Position numbers and translations under genes: made by a program
Notes under the pieces: model-generated
What the model saw: only the letters and a program-made list of their open reading frames with translations
Database searches by the model: none
Told to the model about the DNA's origin: nothing
From: SVTX01 sp045588675
GTDB lineage: Bacteria; Bacillota; Clostridia; Oscillospirales; CAG-272
Direction of reading: 5' to 3'
Assembly: GCA_045588675.1 (NCBI GenBank)
Contig: JAZNER010000071.1
Span: forward strand, 9,925 to 73,924
Length of the DNA: 64,000 bases
In this document: positions 53,929-62,984 of the stretch, piece by piece
Numbering within the stretch: position 1 is the stretch's first letter
How the letters are laid out: each line of letters begins with the position of its first letter

Positions 53929-54769
53929 AAATAATGAGCTTCATATGCTCCATCTTACGCCTGTGCTCCGCTCCCGTCGTGACAATATAAATACGGGTAG
54001 TGTTGATGCTTGCGTGTCCCAAAATATCCGCAAGCTTCGCAATATCCTTTTCAATTCCATAAAAGGTACGGGCGAACAGATGACGCAGATTGTGCGGAAA
54101 CACCTTGCTCGGTGCGACCTTTGCCTGCTCACACAGCGACTTCATTTCCTTCCATATATTATTGCGGCTAATAGGCTTACCTCGTCTGGTAATAAATATT
54201 GCACCCGAAGCGATCTTCTGCTCCTCGACATATCGGAGCAGTTTTTTCTTTAGCCCGGCAACTATGAAAATACGGCGGTTTTTTCCCTTACAATTAACTA
54301 CTGCTTCTCCCCGTTGCAACGATTCTACTGTAATATACTGCAGCTCGCTCACTCGAATCCCTGTTCCACAAATCGTTTGAATTATTAAATTCAACCGCTC
54401 ATTGTGTTTTGCATTTGCCGCATCAAGCAATCGCAGATATTCCCCTCGGGTTAGTTCTTTTTCCTCTGAACAATAGGCTTCTCTTTGCACCTTGAATTGC
54501 TTGACACAAAGATCATGCCAGCCGCAGAAGCGCAGAAATGAATTCAGTGCCGCGATCATAGAGTTTGCACTTGCAACGGCGTATGAGGAGCCGAGCTTGT
54601 TCTTATATTCTAACACGGTTTGCTTTGAGATCTCTGCTGTTCCGGCAAACTCGGCAAAACATCTCAAGTCCCGCATATATTTTTCAATAGTTGCCACACT
54701 TTTTTCTTCATCTGTCAAAAACAATTGAAATTCTTTAAATTTCTTTATTCCAACAACTCTTTTTTTCAT
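53927..54769 (-). CDS. Tyrosine recombinase (probable promoter invertase)
   Basis: A 280-residue XerC/D-like site-specific recombinase. ATG at 54769 follows AAAGGAGAG. An N-terminal SAM-like core-binding domain (TIEKYMRDLRCFAEFAG) is followed by the catalytic domain with the full set: Arg in GTGIRVSELQYI, Lys in KGKNRRIFIV, HNLRH (HxxR), LGHASINTTRIYI (His and the nucleophile Tyr). It ends directly beside the right arm of the inverted repeat, so it is the likely invertase. It is on the opposite strand to the promoter's present direction, so the OFF transcript points at its 3' end. Confidence 0.92.
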   Translation of the reverse strand: MKKRVVGIKKFKEFQLFLTDEEKSVATIEKYMRDLRCFAEFAGTAEISKQTVLEYKNKLGSSYAVASANSMIAALNSFLRFCGWHDLCVKQFKVQREAYCSEEKELTRGEYLRLLDAANAKHNERLNLIIQTICGTGIRVSELQYITVESLQRGEAVVNCKGKNRRIFIVAGLKKKLLRYVEEQKIASGAIFITRRGKPISRNNIWKEMKSLCEQAKVAPSKVFPHNLRHLFARTFYGIEKDIAKLADILGHASINTTRIYIVTTGAEHRRKMEHMKLII

Positions 54770-55108
54770 AAAGTACTCTCCTTTATTGGGTATTAATGCT
54801 ATTATTTCACCAAACAACTTCGAATAATACCGAAATCCTTGATAAAGTTACATAAATATCCTATCTGAACGCCAGAAATAAAGAAACAAAAAAAACAGAA
54901 CGCTTCCGAGCGGTCAAGTGCTTTCAATTCAAAAATAATGAAGATATACCTGTGAAAGTCTGAAAATTAAGGAATAAAAAAGCGGAGAAATCTTTTGATT
55001 TCTCCGCTTTTTCTTTTCTAAAAAGATCCGTGTTTAAAATCACGAGGATACACTTCCCCCCCTGGCGACGATAGAAGCTGCCCTTGTTTGCTATCTACGG
55101 GTGCAGTG
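54770..55108. other. Gap with a hairpin and a partial intergenic repeat
   Basis: The 339-base gap contains a terminator-like hairpin (54976-55013) and, at 55018-55072, a diverged copy of the repeat seen at 60000, 61795 and 63355 (shared TCCGTG...TACACTT...GGCGA). No gene is visible. Confidence 0.6.
54976..55013. terminator. Terminator hairpin of the GCGGAGAAATC family
   Basis: Stem AAGCGGAGAAATC/GATTTCTCCGCTT with T-run. Similar hairpins recur at 59083, about 59893 and about 63119. Confidence 0.85.
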
Positions 55109-55702
55109 CTACACTAACAAACTAATATTTGCAAAAAGAATAAGCAACGGCAATGCAACAAAACACATAACAATTAACAAAACAATTCTTCGTTTGCTGC
55201 CTTTTGATACTTTTGCGTTGATATCCGGATAATATTTTCTCGATTTAGAAAGAAGAAACAGCGGCGCATGCATAAGCACTATTTTCCTTTTTCTCGTATA
55301 TATGATGGCATGACACCTATACTTCCTATACTTAGGGTTAAATAATTTTCGTCTTCTCGGTATTTTAATTTCATATTCCATTTTAACGATTTCGTTCCAC
55401 TTAATAATGCCGTCTTTGTAGTGTATCCCATCATCATTTAAGACACAAATAATTTTTCCAAAAATGCGGCGATTTAGAACAGATAAGAAAACAAAAGGAA
55501 ATGAACAGACGAGGCATCCTTCAAAACTAATCAAAAGACCTGAAAGCCATTCTGACAGTTGAAATTCACCGAATGTGAATTGGAAAACCAACAAACTGTA
55601 AGAAACCCAAACCGCACATGAAAGCAATACCAAGATAGGAACTGTAAAATATTGCCAACGAATTTTTGTGCCTTCTATTTTACTGAGTCGATTTGTCTTC
55701 AT
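55109..55702 (-). CDS. Two-TM-region membrane protein with PH-like domain, unknown
   Basis: A 197-residue protein with TM helices at about 20-42, 55-75 and 168-190. The middle segment (CVLNDDGIHYKDGIIKWNEIVKMEYE) resembles the bacterial PH-like/GRAM-like pattern in many membrane proteins of unknown role. SD GAGGG. Its 3' side meets the partial repeat at 55018-55072. No function can be assigned. Confidence 0.65.
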   Translation of the reverse strand: MKTNRLSKIEGTKIRWQYFTVPILVLLSCAVWVSYSLLVFQFTFGEFQLSEWLSGLLISFEGCLVCSFPFVFLSVLNRRIFGKIICVLNDDGIHYKDGIIKWNEIVKMEYEIKIPRRRKLFNPKYRKYRCHAIIYTRKRKIVLMHAPLFLLSKSRKYYPDINAKVSKGSKRRIVLLIVMCFVALPLLILFANISLLV

Positions 55703-55871
55703 TTTTCCCTCTTGTCCGTTTTTTAAGTGATACGGAAGTCAATGTTCACTTCTCTTCATTAATTATATCATAAATTAGTTAATAATGCAATACCTTAAGT
55801 GTCTGAACGATTGAAAATTTTACAAAGCAGAAAAAAGTATATTTTTCTCTGCAATTGTTGCAAATTAGCTC

Positions 55872-55900
55872 TTGACAAAACCGTCGTTTTATGAGATAAT
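55872..55900 (+). promoter_or_regulatory. Promoter of pflB-pflA
   Basis: TTGACA, 17 bp, GATAAT, with start near 55907, just before the riboswitch. Confidence 0.8.
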
Positions 55901-55933
55901 ATAGAGGAAGAAGATATATTTTTTAACTGAATA

Positions 55934-56031
55934 GCATTTGCAGGACTGACGGATAACGCGGAGCACCGCGGGGAACTGCAAATGAGAGCAACTCATTTTT
56001 GAGAACTGCTTGTGCCGACCGTCTGGGTAAA
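55934..56031 (+). promoter_or_regulatory. ZTP (pfl) riboswitch
   Basis: The aptamer matches the ZTP/ZMP (pfl motif) pattern: a closing stem GCATTTGCAG/CTGCAAATG, the first domain with CTGACGGATAAC...CACCGCGGGGAAC, a variable linker, and the conserved 3' part GCCGACCGTCTGGGTAA. Its last bases (GGTAAA) are also the first strand of a terminator, so ligand binding should prevent termination and raise pfl expression. The motif is named for this gene neighbourhood; ZTP rises in folate (formyl) shortage. Confidence 0.93.
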
Positions 56032-56063
56032 ACTGTTTTCTCAAAACAGCTTTGCCTTTTTTT
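56026..56063 (+). terminator. Riboswitch-controlled terminator
   Basis: GGTAAA pairs with TTTGCC and CTGTTTT with AAAACAG around a 3-base loop, followed at once by T7. The first strand overlaps the 3' end of the aptamer. Confidence 0.85.
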
Positions 56064-56098
56064 GTTGTAAAAATGATACATATTAGGAGGACTTAACC

Positions 56099-58330
56099 GT
56101 GAAACACACCAACTGGACAGGCTTCAACAGCGGCGTATGGCAGGACGAGATAAATGTCCGCGACTTTATACAAACTAACTACAATGCCTATGAGGGAAAT
56201 GCTGATTTTTTAGCTGCCGCAACCCCCCGCACTCAAGCATTGATGAAAAAAATACAGGGGCTTTTCGCCCTCGAAAGACAGTTCGGCGGCGTTCTGGATA
56301 TTGATACTGCTACTGTTTCTTCCCTCGCCAGCTTCTCGCCCGGATATGTGGACAAGGAGAACGAAATAATCGTAGGTATGCAGACCAACCGCCCACTCAA
56401 GCGCAGCGTCAACCCATTCGGAGGTATTCGTATGGTTAAACAGGCCTGTGAGGCATACGGCTACAAGCTAAGCCCGAAGGTTGAGGAGGAGTTCCGCTTC
56501 CGCACCACCCATAACGACGGAGTGTTCCGTGCCTACACCGACGAGATGCGCGCCGCCAGAAAGTGTCACATCATTACAGGCCTTCCTGATGCCTACGGCC
56601 GCGGCCGTATTATTGGCGACTACCGACGCGTTGCGCTCTATGGCGTAGATCGTCTTATAGAGGAAAAGATCAAGGATAAACAGAAGCTGGCAGAAAAGTG
56701 CTTCAACACCGACGAGATCCGCTTGGACGAGGAGCTCTATCAGCAGATAGCCTTCCTCGGTTATCTCAAGGAAATGGCTCAGATGTACGGCTTTGACATC
56801 AGCCAGCCCGCAGCAAACGCTCGCGAGGCTATTCAGTGGACATACTTTGGATATTTGGCCGCTATCAAGGAGCAGAACGGCGCCGCTATGTCGCTGGGAC
56901 GCGTCAGCACCTTCTTTGACATTTACATTGAGCGCGATATGGCTAACGGCACTCTCACCGAGGAAGGCGCCCAGGAGCTTATGGACGACTTTGTTATGAA
57001 GCTTCGTATCGCTCGTCATCTCCGCACCCCAGAGTACAACGAGCTCTTTGGCGGCGATCCTATGTGGATAACCGAGGTTGTTGGCGGTATGGGTGAAGAC
57101 GGCAGAACACTTGTCACCAAGAGCAGCTTCCGTATGCTCCACACGCTCTACACTCTGGGTTCATCTCCCGAGCCCAATCTGACGGTGCTGTGGTCAACAA
57201 AGCTCCCCGAAAACTTCAAAAAGTACTGCGCCAAGGTGTCAGCAGATACCGACTCTATCCAGTATGAAAGCGACGACCTTATGCGCCCGATATACGGCGA
57301 CGACTATGCAATAGCTTGCTGCGTTTCGGCTATGAAGGTGGGTAAGCAGATGCAATTCTTCGGCGCAAGATGCAATCTGGCAAAGCTTCTCCTCCTGGCT
57401 ATCAACGGCGGATACGATACCTCAAGCACTATGCACATCGGTCCACAGATGCCTGTGATGGACGGAGATACCCTGGACTATGACGAGGTCATGGCTCGTA
57501 TGGAGATATATATGGCATGGCTGAGCCGTCTCTATGTTAACACCATGAATATCATTCACTATATGCACGATAAGTATGCCTATGAAAAGATTCAAATGGC
57601 TCTTCACGATACAGATGTAGATAGATTTATGGCCTTCGGTATAGCAGGACTTTCTGTAGTGGCCGATTCCCTCTCTGCTATCAAGTACGCCAAGGTTGCT
57701 CCCGTCAAGAATGAAAACGGATTCATTGTTGACTTCAACACCACGGGCGAATTTCCCAAGTTCGGTAACGACGACGACCGAGTGGATCTCATCGCAAAGG
57801 ATATGACTCACCGTATGATCGAGGAGCTCCGCAAGACCCCCACTTACCGCAATGCTATCCATACTCTGTCAGTGCTGACTATTACTTCAAATGTTATGTA
57901 CGGCAAGAACACAGGCGCAACCCCCGACGGCCGTCGCAACGCCGAGCCCTTCGCTCCCGGCGCTAACCCTATGCATAACCGCGAGGAAAACGGTGCTCTG
58001 GCTTCGCTTAACTCAGTAGCAAAGATAAGCTATGACGACTGCCGCGACGGCATTTCCAACACCTTCTCTATCACTCCCGAAGCACTGGGAAAAACCTACG
58101 ACGAGAGAATCGAAAATCTCGTTCACATTCTGGACGGATACTTTGCAAAGGGCGCGCACCACATCAATGTAAATGTACTGAACCGTGAAACGCTTATGAA
58201 GGCCTACGAAAATCCGGAGGAATATCCCAATCTCACCATTCGTGTGTCGGGCTATGCGGTAAACTTCAATAAGCTATCCCGCGAGCAACAGCGCGAGGTT
58301 ATCAGCCGTACCTTCCACGAAACAGTATGA
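56099..58330 (+). CDS. pflB: Formate C-acetyltransferase (pyruvate formate-lyase)
   Basis: PflB converts pyruvate and CoA to acetyl-CoA and formate anaerobically. The GTG start follows TAGGAGG. The active-site cysteine pair is in IACCVSAMKVG and the glycyl radical loop is RVSGYAVNF near the C-terminus (residue about 716). Length of 743 residues is normal. It is under a ZTP riboswitch, linking formate supply to one-carbon need, and is coupled to its activase by a 4-base overlap. Confidence 0.97.
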   Translation: MKHTNWTGFNSGVWQDEINVRDFIQTNYNAYEGNADFLAAATPRTQALMKKIQGLFALERQFGGVLDIDTATVSSLASFSPGYVDKENEIIVGMQTNRPLKRSVNPFGGIRMVKQACEAYGYKLSPKVEEEFRFRTTHNDGVFRAYTDEMRAARKCHIITGLPDAYGRGRIIGDYRRVALYGVDRLIEEKIKDKQKLAEKCFNTDEIRLDEELYQQIAFLGYLKEMAQMYGFDISQPAANAREAIQWTYFGYLAAIKEQNGAAMSLGRVSTFFDIYIERDMANGTLTEEGAQELMDDFVMKLRIARHLRTPEYNELFGGDPMWITEVVGGMGEDGRTLVTKSSFRMLHTLYTLGSSPEPNLTVLWSTKLPENFKKYCAKVSADTDSIQYESDDLMRPIYGDDYAIACCVSAMKVGKQMQFFGARCNLAKLLLLAINGGYDTSSTMHIGPQMPVMDGDTLDYDEVMARMEIYMAWLSRLYVNTMNIIHYMHDKYAYEKIQMALHDTDVDRFMAFGIAGLSVVADSLSAIKYAKVAPVKNENGFIVDFNTTGEFPKFGNDDDRVDLIAKDMTHRMIEELRKTPTYRNAIHTLSVLTITSNVMYGKNTGATPDGRRNAEPFAPGANPMHNREENGALASLNSVAKISYDDCRDGISNTFSITPEALGKTYDERIENLVHILDGYFAKGAHHINVNVLNRETLMKAYENPEEYPNLTIRVSGYAVNFNKLSREQQREVISRTFHETV

Positions 58331-59064
58331 TAGACCCAAAAGATACAAAACCTCAAGAGGCGACAGTAGGACGGATTCACTCGATTCAGAGCTTGGGAAC
58401 ACTGGACGGGCCGGGCGTCAGGTTCGTGATTTTTACACAAGGATGTCCGCTCCGCTGCAAATGCTGTCATAATCCTGACACTTGGGAGCTGAACGGGGGT
58501 AAGCTTTATTCTCCAGAAGAGCTCCTGACCCGCGCCCTTCGATTTAAGGAATATTTCGGTGAGGATGGTGGCGTAACAGTGTCGGGGGGAGAGCCTCTCT
58601 TGCAGACGGCTTTCATAACCAATCTGTTTGAGCTTTGCCACCGCCACGGCTTGAACACTTGTCTTGACACATCAGGGTGTATCCTAACCGATGAGGTCAA
58701 GGAGCTTCTTTCTCACACCGACAGAGTTCTGTTAGATATTAAATATACCTCAGATGCCGACTACCGAGAATATGTAGGCTGTGGGATTGCGACGCCGCTG
58801 GCTTTTCTGGATTATCTGGAAGCCGAAAAAATTCCGACAACCTTACGGCAGGTTATAATCCCTTCTGTCAACGATAACGAGGAGCAAGTGTTGGCTTTGC
58901 GGCGCATAGCTAAGTCCCATTCAAATGTAGATAAGGTAGAGCTTTTGCCCTTCCGAAAAATCTGTCAGGTCAAATATGACAGTCTTGGAATAAAGTTCCC
59001 CTTTGCTCATATGCCCGAACCCACAAAAGCGCAGATGAGCCGATTGGAGCAGTTGTTGAAATAA
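58327..59064 (+). CDS. pflA: Pyruvate formate-lyase activating enzyme
   Basis: A 245-residue radical SAM enzyme that installs the glycyl radical on PflB. The cluster motif is CPLRCKCC (CxxxCxxC) followed by HNPDTW, and the GGVTVSGGEPLLQ and LDTSG motifs are intact. Start ATGA overlaps the pflB stop. Confidence 0.97.
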   Translation: MIDPKDTKPQEATVGRIHSIQSLGTLDGPGVRFVIFTQGCPLRCKCCHNPDTWELNGGKLYSPEELLTRALRFKEYFGEDGGVTVSGGEPLLQTAFITNLFELCHRHGLNTCLDTSGCILTDEVKELLSHTDRVLLDIKYTSDADYREYVGCGIATPLAFLDYLEAEKIPTTLRQVIIPSVNDNEEQVLALRRIAKSHSNVDKVELLPFRKICQVKYDSLGIKFPFAHMPEPTKAQMSRLEQLLK

Positions 59065-59082
59065 AGATTTAACAAAAACGAA

Positions 59083-59114
59083 AAAGCGGAGAAATCTCTC
59101 GATTTCTCCGCTTT
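59083..59114 (+). terminator. Terminator after pflA
   Basis: Stem AAAGCGGAGAAATC/GATTTCTCCGCTTT; same hairpin family as 54976-55013. Confidence 0.8.
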
Positions 59115-59135
59115 GCTATTTTTCACGGAACGAAG

Positions 59136-59756
59136 CTATGTAGTCTTTTCGTTTGGGCTTTGGATAATTTTGGACTCGTACAGCAGGTTCAAAAATAAAT
59201 CGGAAACGAGATAGCTTTCATCACTCCGGATACCCGCATGCCAAACATTGTTTTCGCAAAACAACGTCAATGAGATCTTTAGTTTAGGATTATCTTTCAA
59301 ATACATCTCCAATTCTGTTGAATTCTCAATGGTTTGCAAAGAATTATATTCTATATCCGACTGAATTAGTGCTTCCGAAAAGACAATTGTTTCGGAGGTA
59401 TCTCCGACAATAAATTCTTCAGATTTATAGTCATATCCTTGTTTCAAATATAGGCTCGTATCTCCACCGATGCTGTATATATAGAGCGGCGTGTCCCTTG
59501 TGTCAGAATAAAATTTTGTTGAAAACGGGAAACTGTAATAATACCCCAATTCAACATCATTTTCATTTATTGCCCCATAATATTCGGTTGCTTCAAAAAG
59601 TGATGAAGGGTAATATTCATTCCCATTATATGAAACATATTGTTTGTTATCGCGTTCTATAAAAGTTATGTTTTCGTATATAGTATATGCACAACCTAAA
59701 AAACCGGTAATAATGCAAAAAAGAATCACAAGACTACTCATAAGATGTTTTTTCAT
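59136..59756 (-). CDS. Secreted or lipid-anchored protein, unknown
   Basis: Start ATG at 59756 after a purine-rich SD. A signal helix (MSSLVILFCIITGFLGC) ends in a Cys that could be a lipobox, though the -3 residue is atypical. The mature part (about 180 residues) is rich in Ser, Thr and Tyr and has no recognised domain. It is one of several single-gene units separated by repeats in this region. Confidence 0.6.
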   Translation of the reverse strand: MKKHLMSSLVILFCIITGFLGCAYTIYENITFIERDNKQYVSYNGNEYYPSSLFEATEYYGAINENDVELGYYYSFPFSTKFYSDTRDTPLYIYSIGGDTSLYLKQGYDYKSEEFIVGDTSETIVFSEALIQSDIEYNSLQTIENSTELEMYLKDNPKLKISLTLFCENNVWHAGIRSDESYLVSDLFLNLLYESKIIQSPNEKTT

Positions 59757-60105
59757 ATTTGCACCGCCTTTCTTTGCTCTATTATACCACAATTTTGTAA
59801 ACATTTCAACCGGTTTCGTAAGTTCAAATCCTTCGAATCGAAAAAAATCAAAAATAGATCTATGGAAATCCGAAAAAAGTTAGGCGCAAAAAACAGAGAA
59901 ATCTCTCGATTTCTCCGCTTTGCTATTTTTTTCTCGGTCGGAGCGATTTCGACCGTTAAACTTGTGATACCACTACAAAATACGTCCGAACCGTACTGTG
60001 CTACAAAAACAGTCCGGATTTTTTTGTGTTAAGGTACACTTATCCCTCAGTAACTGCCATCTTCCGGATTGTCAGCACCATACTTGCAAACGAATCTATG
60101 TATCG
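59757..60105. repeat. Composite intergenic repeat, junction A
   Basis: From 59822 to 59955 it matches 63052-63185: GTTCAAATCCTTCGAATCG, then GATCTATGGAAAT and AGTTAGGCGC, then the GAGAAATCTCTC hairpin, then TTCTCGGTCGGA. From about 59960 to 60105 it is a diverged copy of the sequence at 61747-61937 and 63305-63474, sharing TTGTGATACC.CTACAAAAT, ACAAAAACAGTCCG, TACACTTATCCCT and CTTGCAAACGAATCTATGTA. No gene is visible. Confidence 0.8.
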
Positions 60106-60966
60106 TTAGTATACGCGAGTTACATCTATTTTCATTTTTGCTCCCTCACCAGCGAGCTTTACAATCACTTCCTTGTTGGAAATGTCTTGTAGCACTATGG
60201 ATTGATCCTGATTAACATCAACTGAACAATAATATTCTCCGTCAATAATAATTACTATTTCGGCATTTCCTGATTCTACGGAGCTATTGATGTTAAGCGT
60301 AAGAGTGTTGCCTCTTATCTTCGTTGCCTGAAGAATTATAATGCCGTGGATTTTTCCGAACGATCTGCTGATATAATCGTAATCCCAATCACGAAGTCTT
60401 GTTCCGATTATATTTGTATGATGCCCAGAATGTCTTTCTGATACCATAGAACTTCTATAATTGTTATCTTTACTTAAAATATCGTCCCGTGTGATTTCGG
60501 TCAGCGCAAAATTTTCAGGTCCGTTTGTATCGACAAATTTAGATTCCGATGCTAACGAAATGATAACGGCAATCAGTATTGCAACAATAACAACAACCGG
60601 AATAGAGATGCACAATGCTATGAGTTTTTTATTGACGATTCTTTGATATCCGCACGAGTCGAGATAATCTCGCAAGACTTTCTTTATCTCTTCCGAATCA
60701 AACACCTCTTTTGATCCACCCAAGCAGTGCGAAACTGTTTTTTTACGGACTCCATATTGTTTGCGGTATCCGTCGAAGTCATAAGCGTTTTCGGTATAGG
60801 TTTTATCATCCTTTATCTGTGCGATGCAGCGAAATGTTGATTTTCGCATACGTGTGCCGCGATGTTTGATTTCGATAATTATTTTATCGTCTTCAACTGT
60901 AACAGTATATTTTTTATCACTACCATTTAGGGCAAGCGCACCCTGTAAAACCTCTTGTTTTGTCAT
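60106..60966 (-). CDS. Single-pass membrane protein, unknown
   Basis: A 286-residue protein with a cytoplasmic N-terminal half (KSTFRCIAQIKDDKTYTENAYDFDGYRK, positively charged), one TM helix (about residues 113-137, LIALCISIPVVVIVAILIAV) and an extracellular beta-rich C-terminal domain (ILQATKIRGNTLTLNI...GEYYCSVDVNQDQ). Its first codon overlaps the stop of the four-helix-bundle gene, so they form a two-gene operon. No family recognised. Confidence 0.65.
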   Translation of the reverse strand: MTKQEVLQGALALNGSDKKYTVTVEDDKIIIEIKHRGTRMRKSTFRCIAQIKDDKTYTENAYDFDGYRKQYGVRKKTVSHCLGGSKEVFDSEEIKKVLRDYLDSCGYQRIVNKKLIALCISIPVVVIVAILIAVIISLASESKFVDTNGPENFALTEITRDDILSKDNNYRSSMVSERHSGHHTNIIGTRLRDWDYDYISRSFGKIHGIIILQATKIRGNTLTLNINSSVESGNAEIVIIIDGEYYCSVDVNQDQSIVLQDISNKEVIVKLAGEGAKMKIDVTRVY

Positions 60967-61310
60967 TTTTCAGTCTCCTTTGCTGTATTGATTGAGGCAA
61001 TCAACATCCTGCGGATAGAACCGCAATCGTGCAGAATATTTTTCGCAATTTCTTCGGAAATGATATTTGCCTTTTGTGCAATTTCTATCCAATATTCAGT
61101 TTCATAGCATTCTTTGAGAGATATTTGAAGTTTTGCAACGAAATCAGCTTTGCTATGTGCATACTTTGCCTCTCGAATGTTTGCACCAATGCTTGTTCCA
61201 CTTCGTTCAAGTTGATTTGCCAAAGAATAGTGTCCTTTAATGCTATCGGTCAAATTCAAAATCTTGACCGCAAATTCAGTTGACATATCCGCAAGCTTGT
61301 TTTCTGCCAT
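60963..61310 (-). CDS. Four-helix bundle protein (23S rRNA IVS family)
   Basis: A 115-residue protein of the IVS-encoded four-helix bundle family, with the typical AVKILNLTDSIKGHYSLANQLERSGTSIGANIREA and KLQISLKECYETEYWI. Family members form pentamers; their biological role is unclear, although some are linked with retron or diversity-generating systems. ATG at 61310 follows GAGGTG. It is next to a 200-base array of hairpins, a setting in which I remember this family often occurring. Confidence 0.85.
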   Translation of the reverse strand: MAENKLADMSTEFAVKILNLTDSIKGHYSLANQLERSGTSIGANIREAKYAHSKADFVAKLQISLKECYETEYWIEIAQKANIISEEIAKNILHDCGSIRRMLIASINTAKETEK

Positions 61311-61365
61311 AGTTATCACCTCTTTCGGCTACCATTATATCATAAAATCTTAAAATAGTCAATGA

Positions 61366-61576
61366 AATCGTGCTACGCACGATGAAATCCTCACTCCGTT
61401 CGGATGAAATCTTCAGCCTACGGGAACCCCCAAAGCTCGCATACTCGCTTCGGGGAACCCCTACTACCGCCTCAGATGAAATTAAATCCGCCTCTCATCT
61501 CCCCGCGAAGCGGGATTTCATCGCGAAGTGATTTCATCCCACGCGAGTGGGATTTCTTCCGCCAACGGCGGATTTA
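61366..61576. repeat. Array of short hairpins joined by GATGAAATC-like units
   Basis: Short palindromes (CGTGCTACGCACG, CTCCGTTCGGAT, CCCGCGAAGCGGG, CGCGAAGTG, CCCACGCGAGTGGG, CCGCCAACGGCGG) are separated by GATGAAATC or GATTTCATC. It resembles the tandem hairpin clusters common in gut Clostridia; origin unknown. No coding potential. Confidence 0.75.
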
Positions 61577-61580
61577 ACTG

Positions 61581-61614
61581 AAAAAAGCAGATTGCTTTTG
61601 CAATCTGCTTTTTT
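61581..61614 (+). terminator. Hairpin AAGCAGATTGC family
   Basis: Stem AAAAAGCAGATTGC/GCAATCTGCTTTTTT, TTTT loop; works in both directions. Confidence 0.8.
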
Positions 61615-61615
61615 C

Positions 61616-61642
61616 TTGGCAGGGGCAGAAGGACTTAGAACC
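61616..61642 (-). other. tRNA-3'-end-like sequence, copy 1
   Basis: On the minus strand GGTTCTAAGTCCTTCTGCCC continuing CTGCCAA resembles a tRNA T-arm and acceptor 3' strand ending in CCA, but with one extra base in the T-loop and no matching tRNA body. A second copy lies at 63192-63218. Confidence 0.55.
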
Positions 61643-61706
61643 TTAACACAAAAAATTCAAGAATTTTTTGGCGGTGTGTTCTTCGGAAACCATACTGCCG
61701 CTATCA

Positions 61707-61746
61707 AAAACAAACAGGACGGCCCTTGACCGTCCTGTTTGTTTTT
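61707..61746. terminator. Terminator hairpin in junction B
   Basis: Stem CAAACAGGACGG/CCGTCCTGTTTG with a 7-base loop and T5. Confidence 0.85.
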
Positions 61747-61937
61747 GTGATACCGCTACAAAATCGATCCATACGAGGCTATCGTACAAAAACAGTCCAT
61801 GATTTTTGCCGTGAGGATATACTTATCCCTTGGCTATGATGAGCGCAAAAGGTTATCCGAGGTTTGTCGGGCTTTTGTGCCATGCTTGCAAACGAATCTA
61901 TGTAAGCGGTTATATAAAACATTTATATCCATTTGCT
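61747..61937. repeat. Composite intergenic repeat, junction B
   Basis: Matches 63305-63474 over most of its length: GTGATACCGCTACAAAATCG, GGCTATCGTACAAAAACAGT, TTTTTGCCGTGAGGATA, TTATCCCTTGGC, and TGCTTGCAAACGAATCTATG, and more weakly the junction A copy. It directly precedes the 3' end of the gene at 61938. Confidence 0.85.
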
Positions 61938-62984
61938 TTAATTGCTTATCACGTAATCAAACAAATATGATCTGCAATCAATATGCTCATTGGTACTTTT
62001 ATCGATGTTTATCCAAACACTGTCGTGTCCAAACTCAATGCTTCCCTTTATAATACCATTGTCAAACAGGTATTTTCCATTCGTGTAAAGCGCCGAAACA
62101 GTAATTTCGGTTTCATAAATCTCATCCGATTCTAAAAGCTTGTTATAAATCATTGTAAAAGAAACGCTTTCGGCGGAAACAGACGAGATCTTAACTTGAT
62201 CGTTTTTGATAATCGAGGTGAGCTTATAGCTTTTGACTTCAGGCGTGGCTGTTTCGAGTAAAGAGATAACGGTCAAGTCCGCATGATTTTTCGTGTACTC
62301 CCGTTCGTCCCAACCAAAAGGACAAATATCATATTGGGAATATAACGCATCCCACTCTTCTTTGGAAATAGAGATTTTCTGATTATCCTCTAACTTGTGC
62401 CAATCCCCTTGTTTCATTGCATCACAGCCAATTGCAATGCGTTCTTTAAGATTACCCTCGGATATCTCATAAACAAGATAATTTCTTCCGGTCATATATT
62501 GACCTTCTACGATAAGTTCTTGTGCTCGAATCAAACCGTTTTCATCAAGCCAAATAAGAAAATCGAGATGTTCTCGCGTTATCAAGGGAACAACCGCACC
62601 ATTTTTAACGGTAAAAATCACAACAATGTCTAACGTGCTTTCCGTAAAAATCAGTTCCTCAATTTCGTCGCCGTTAATATCCTTTTTGGCATATCCCATA
62701 TCCAAAGGATCTCTACATTTTTTTGCAAGCTCATGCACCGTTTTGATTGCCACCGAGTCTGTTTCACTCGCTTCGGGAATGGCTGTATTATTCTTTTTGC
62801 AAATCAGCAATTCTTTGTATTTTTCAATTACAGCGATATACGGATCGCTTTCTTGCGAGGGTGTGTTTTCGTTTGTTTGAATATCTGTTGTGTCCTTGGT
62901 GTCAGAAGTATTAGAAGTGTTGTGACAAGAAACAACACTCATGATCATAAGAAAACATAACAAAACGGAAAATAATCTTTTCAT
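61938..62984 (-). CDS. Lipoprotein, unknown
   Basis: A 348-residue protein with a lipoprotein signal ending MIMSVVSC (lipobox). A Ser/Thr/Asp-rich linker follows. The mature part has a short DINGDEIEELIF segment, like the FG-GAP/Ca-binding-like motif seen in many secreted gut-bacterial proteins. SD AAAGGTGG. It is another single-gene unit bounded by repeats. Function unknown. Confidence 0.7.
   Translation of the reverse strand: MKRLFSVLLCFLMIMSVVSCHNTSNTSDTKDTTDIQTNENTPSQESDPYIAVIEKYKELLICKKNNTAIPEASETDSVAIKTVHELAKKCRDPLDMGYAKKDINGDEIEELIFTESTLDIVVIFTVKNGAVVPLITREHLDFLIWLDENGLIRAQELIVEGQYMTGRNYLVYEISEGNLKERIAIGCDAMKQGDWHKLEDNQKISISKEEWDALYSQYDICPFGWDEREYTKNHADLTVISLLETATPEVKSYKLTSIIKNDQVKISSVSAESVSFTMIYNKLLESDEIYETEITVSALYTNGKYLFDNGIIKGSIEFGHDSVWINIDKSTNEHIDCRSYLFDYVISN

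Noticed and set aside
53386..54769. Transposon or prophage insertion bounded by the inverted repeats
   Set aside because: The repeats enclose no gene, and the recombinase lies outside them; this fits an invertible promoter and not a transposon.
61616..61642. A real tRNA gene
   Set aside because: Only a T-arm and acceptor-like 3' strand is present; no D-arm, anticodon arm or pairing 5' acceptor strand.
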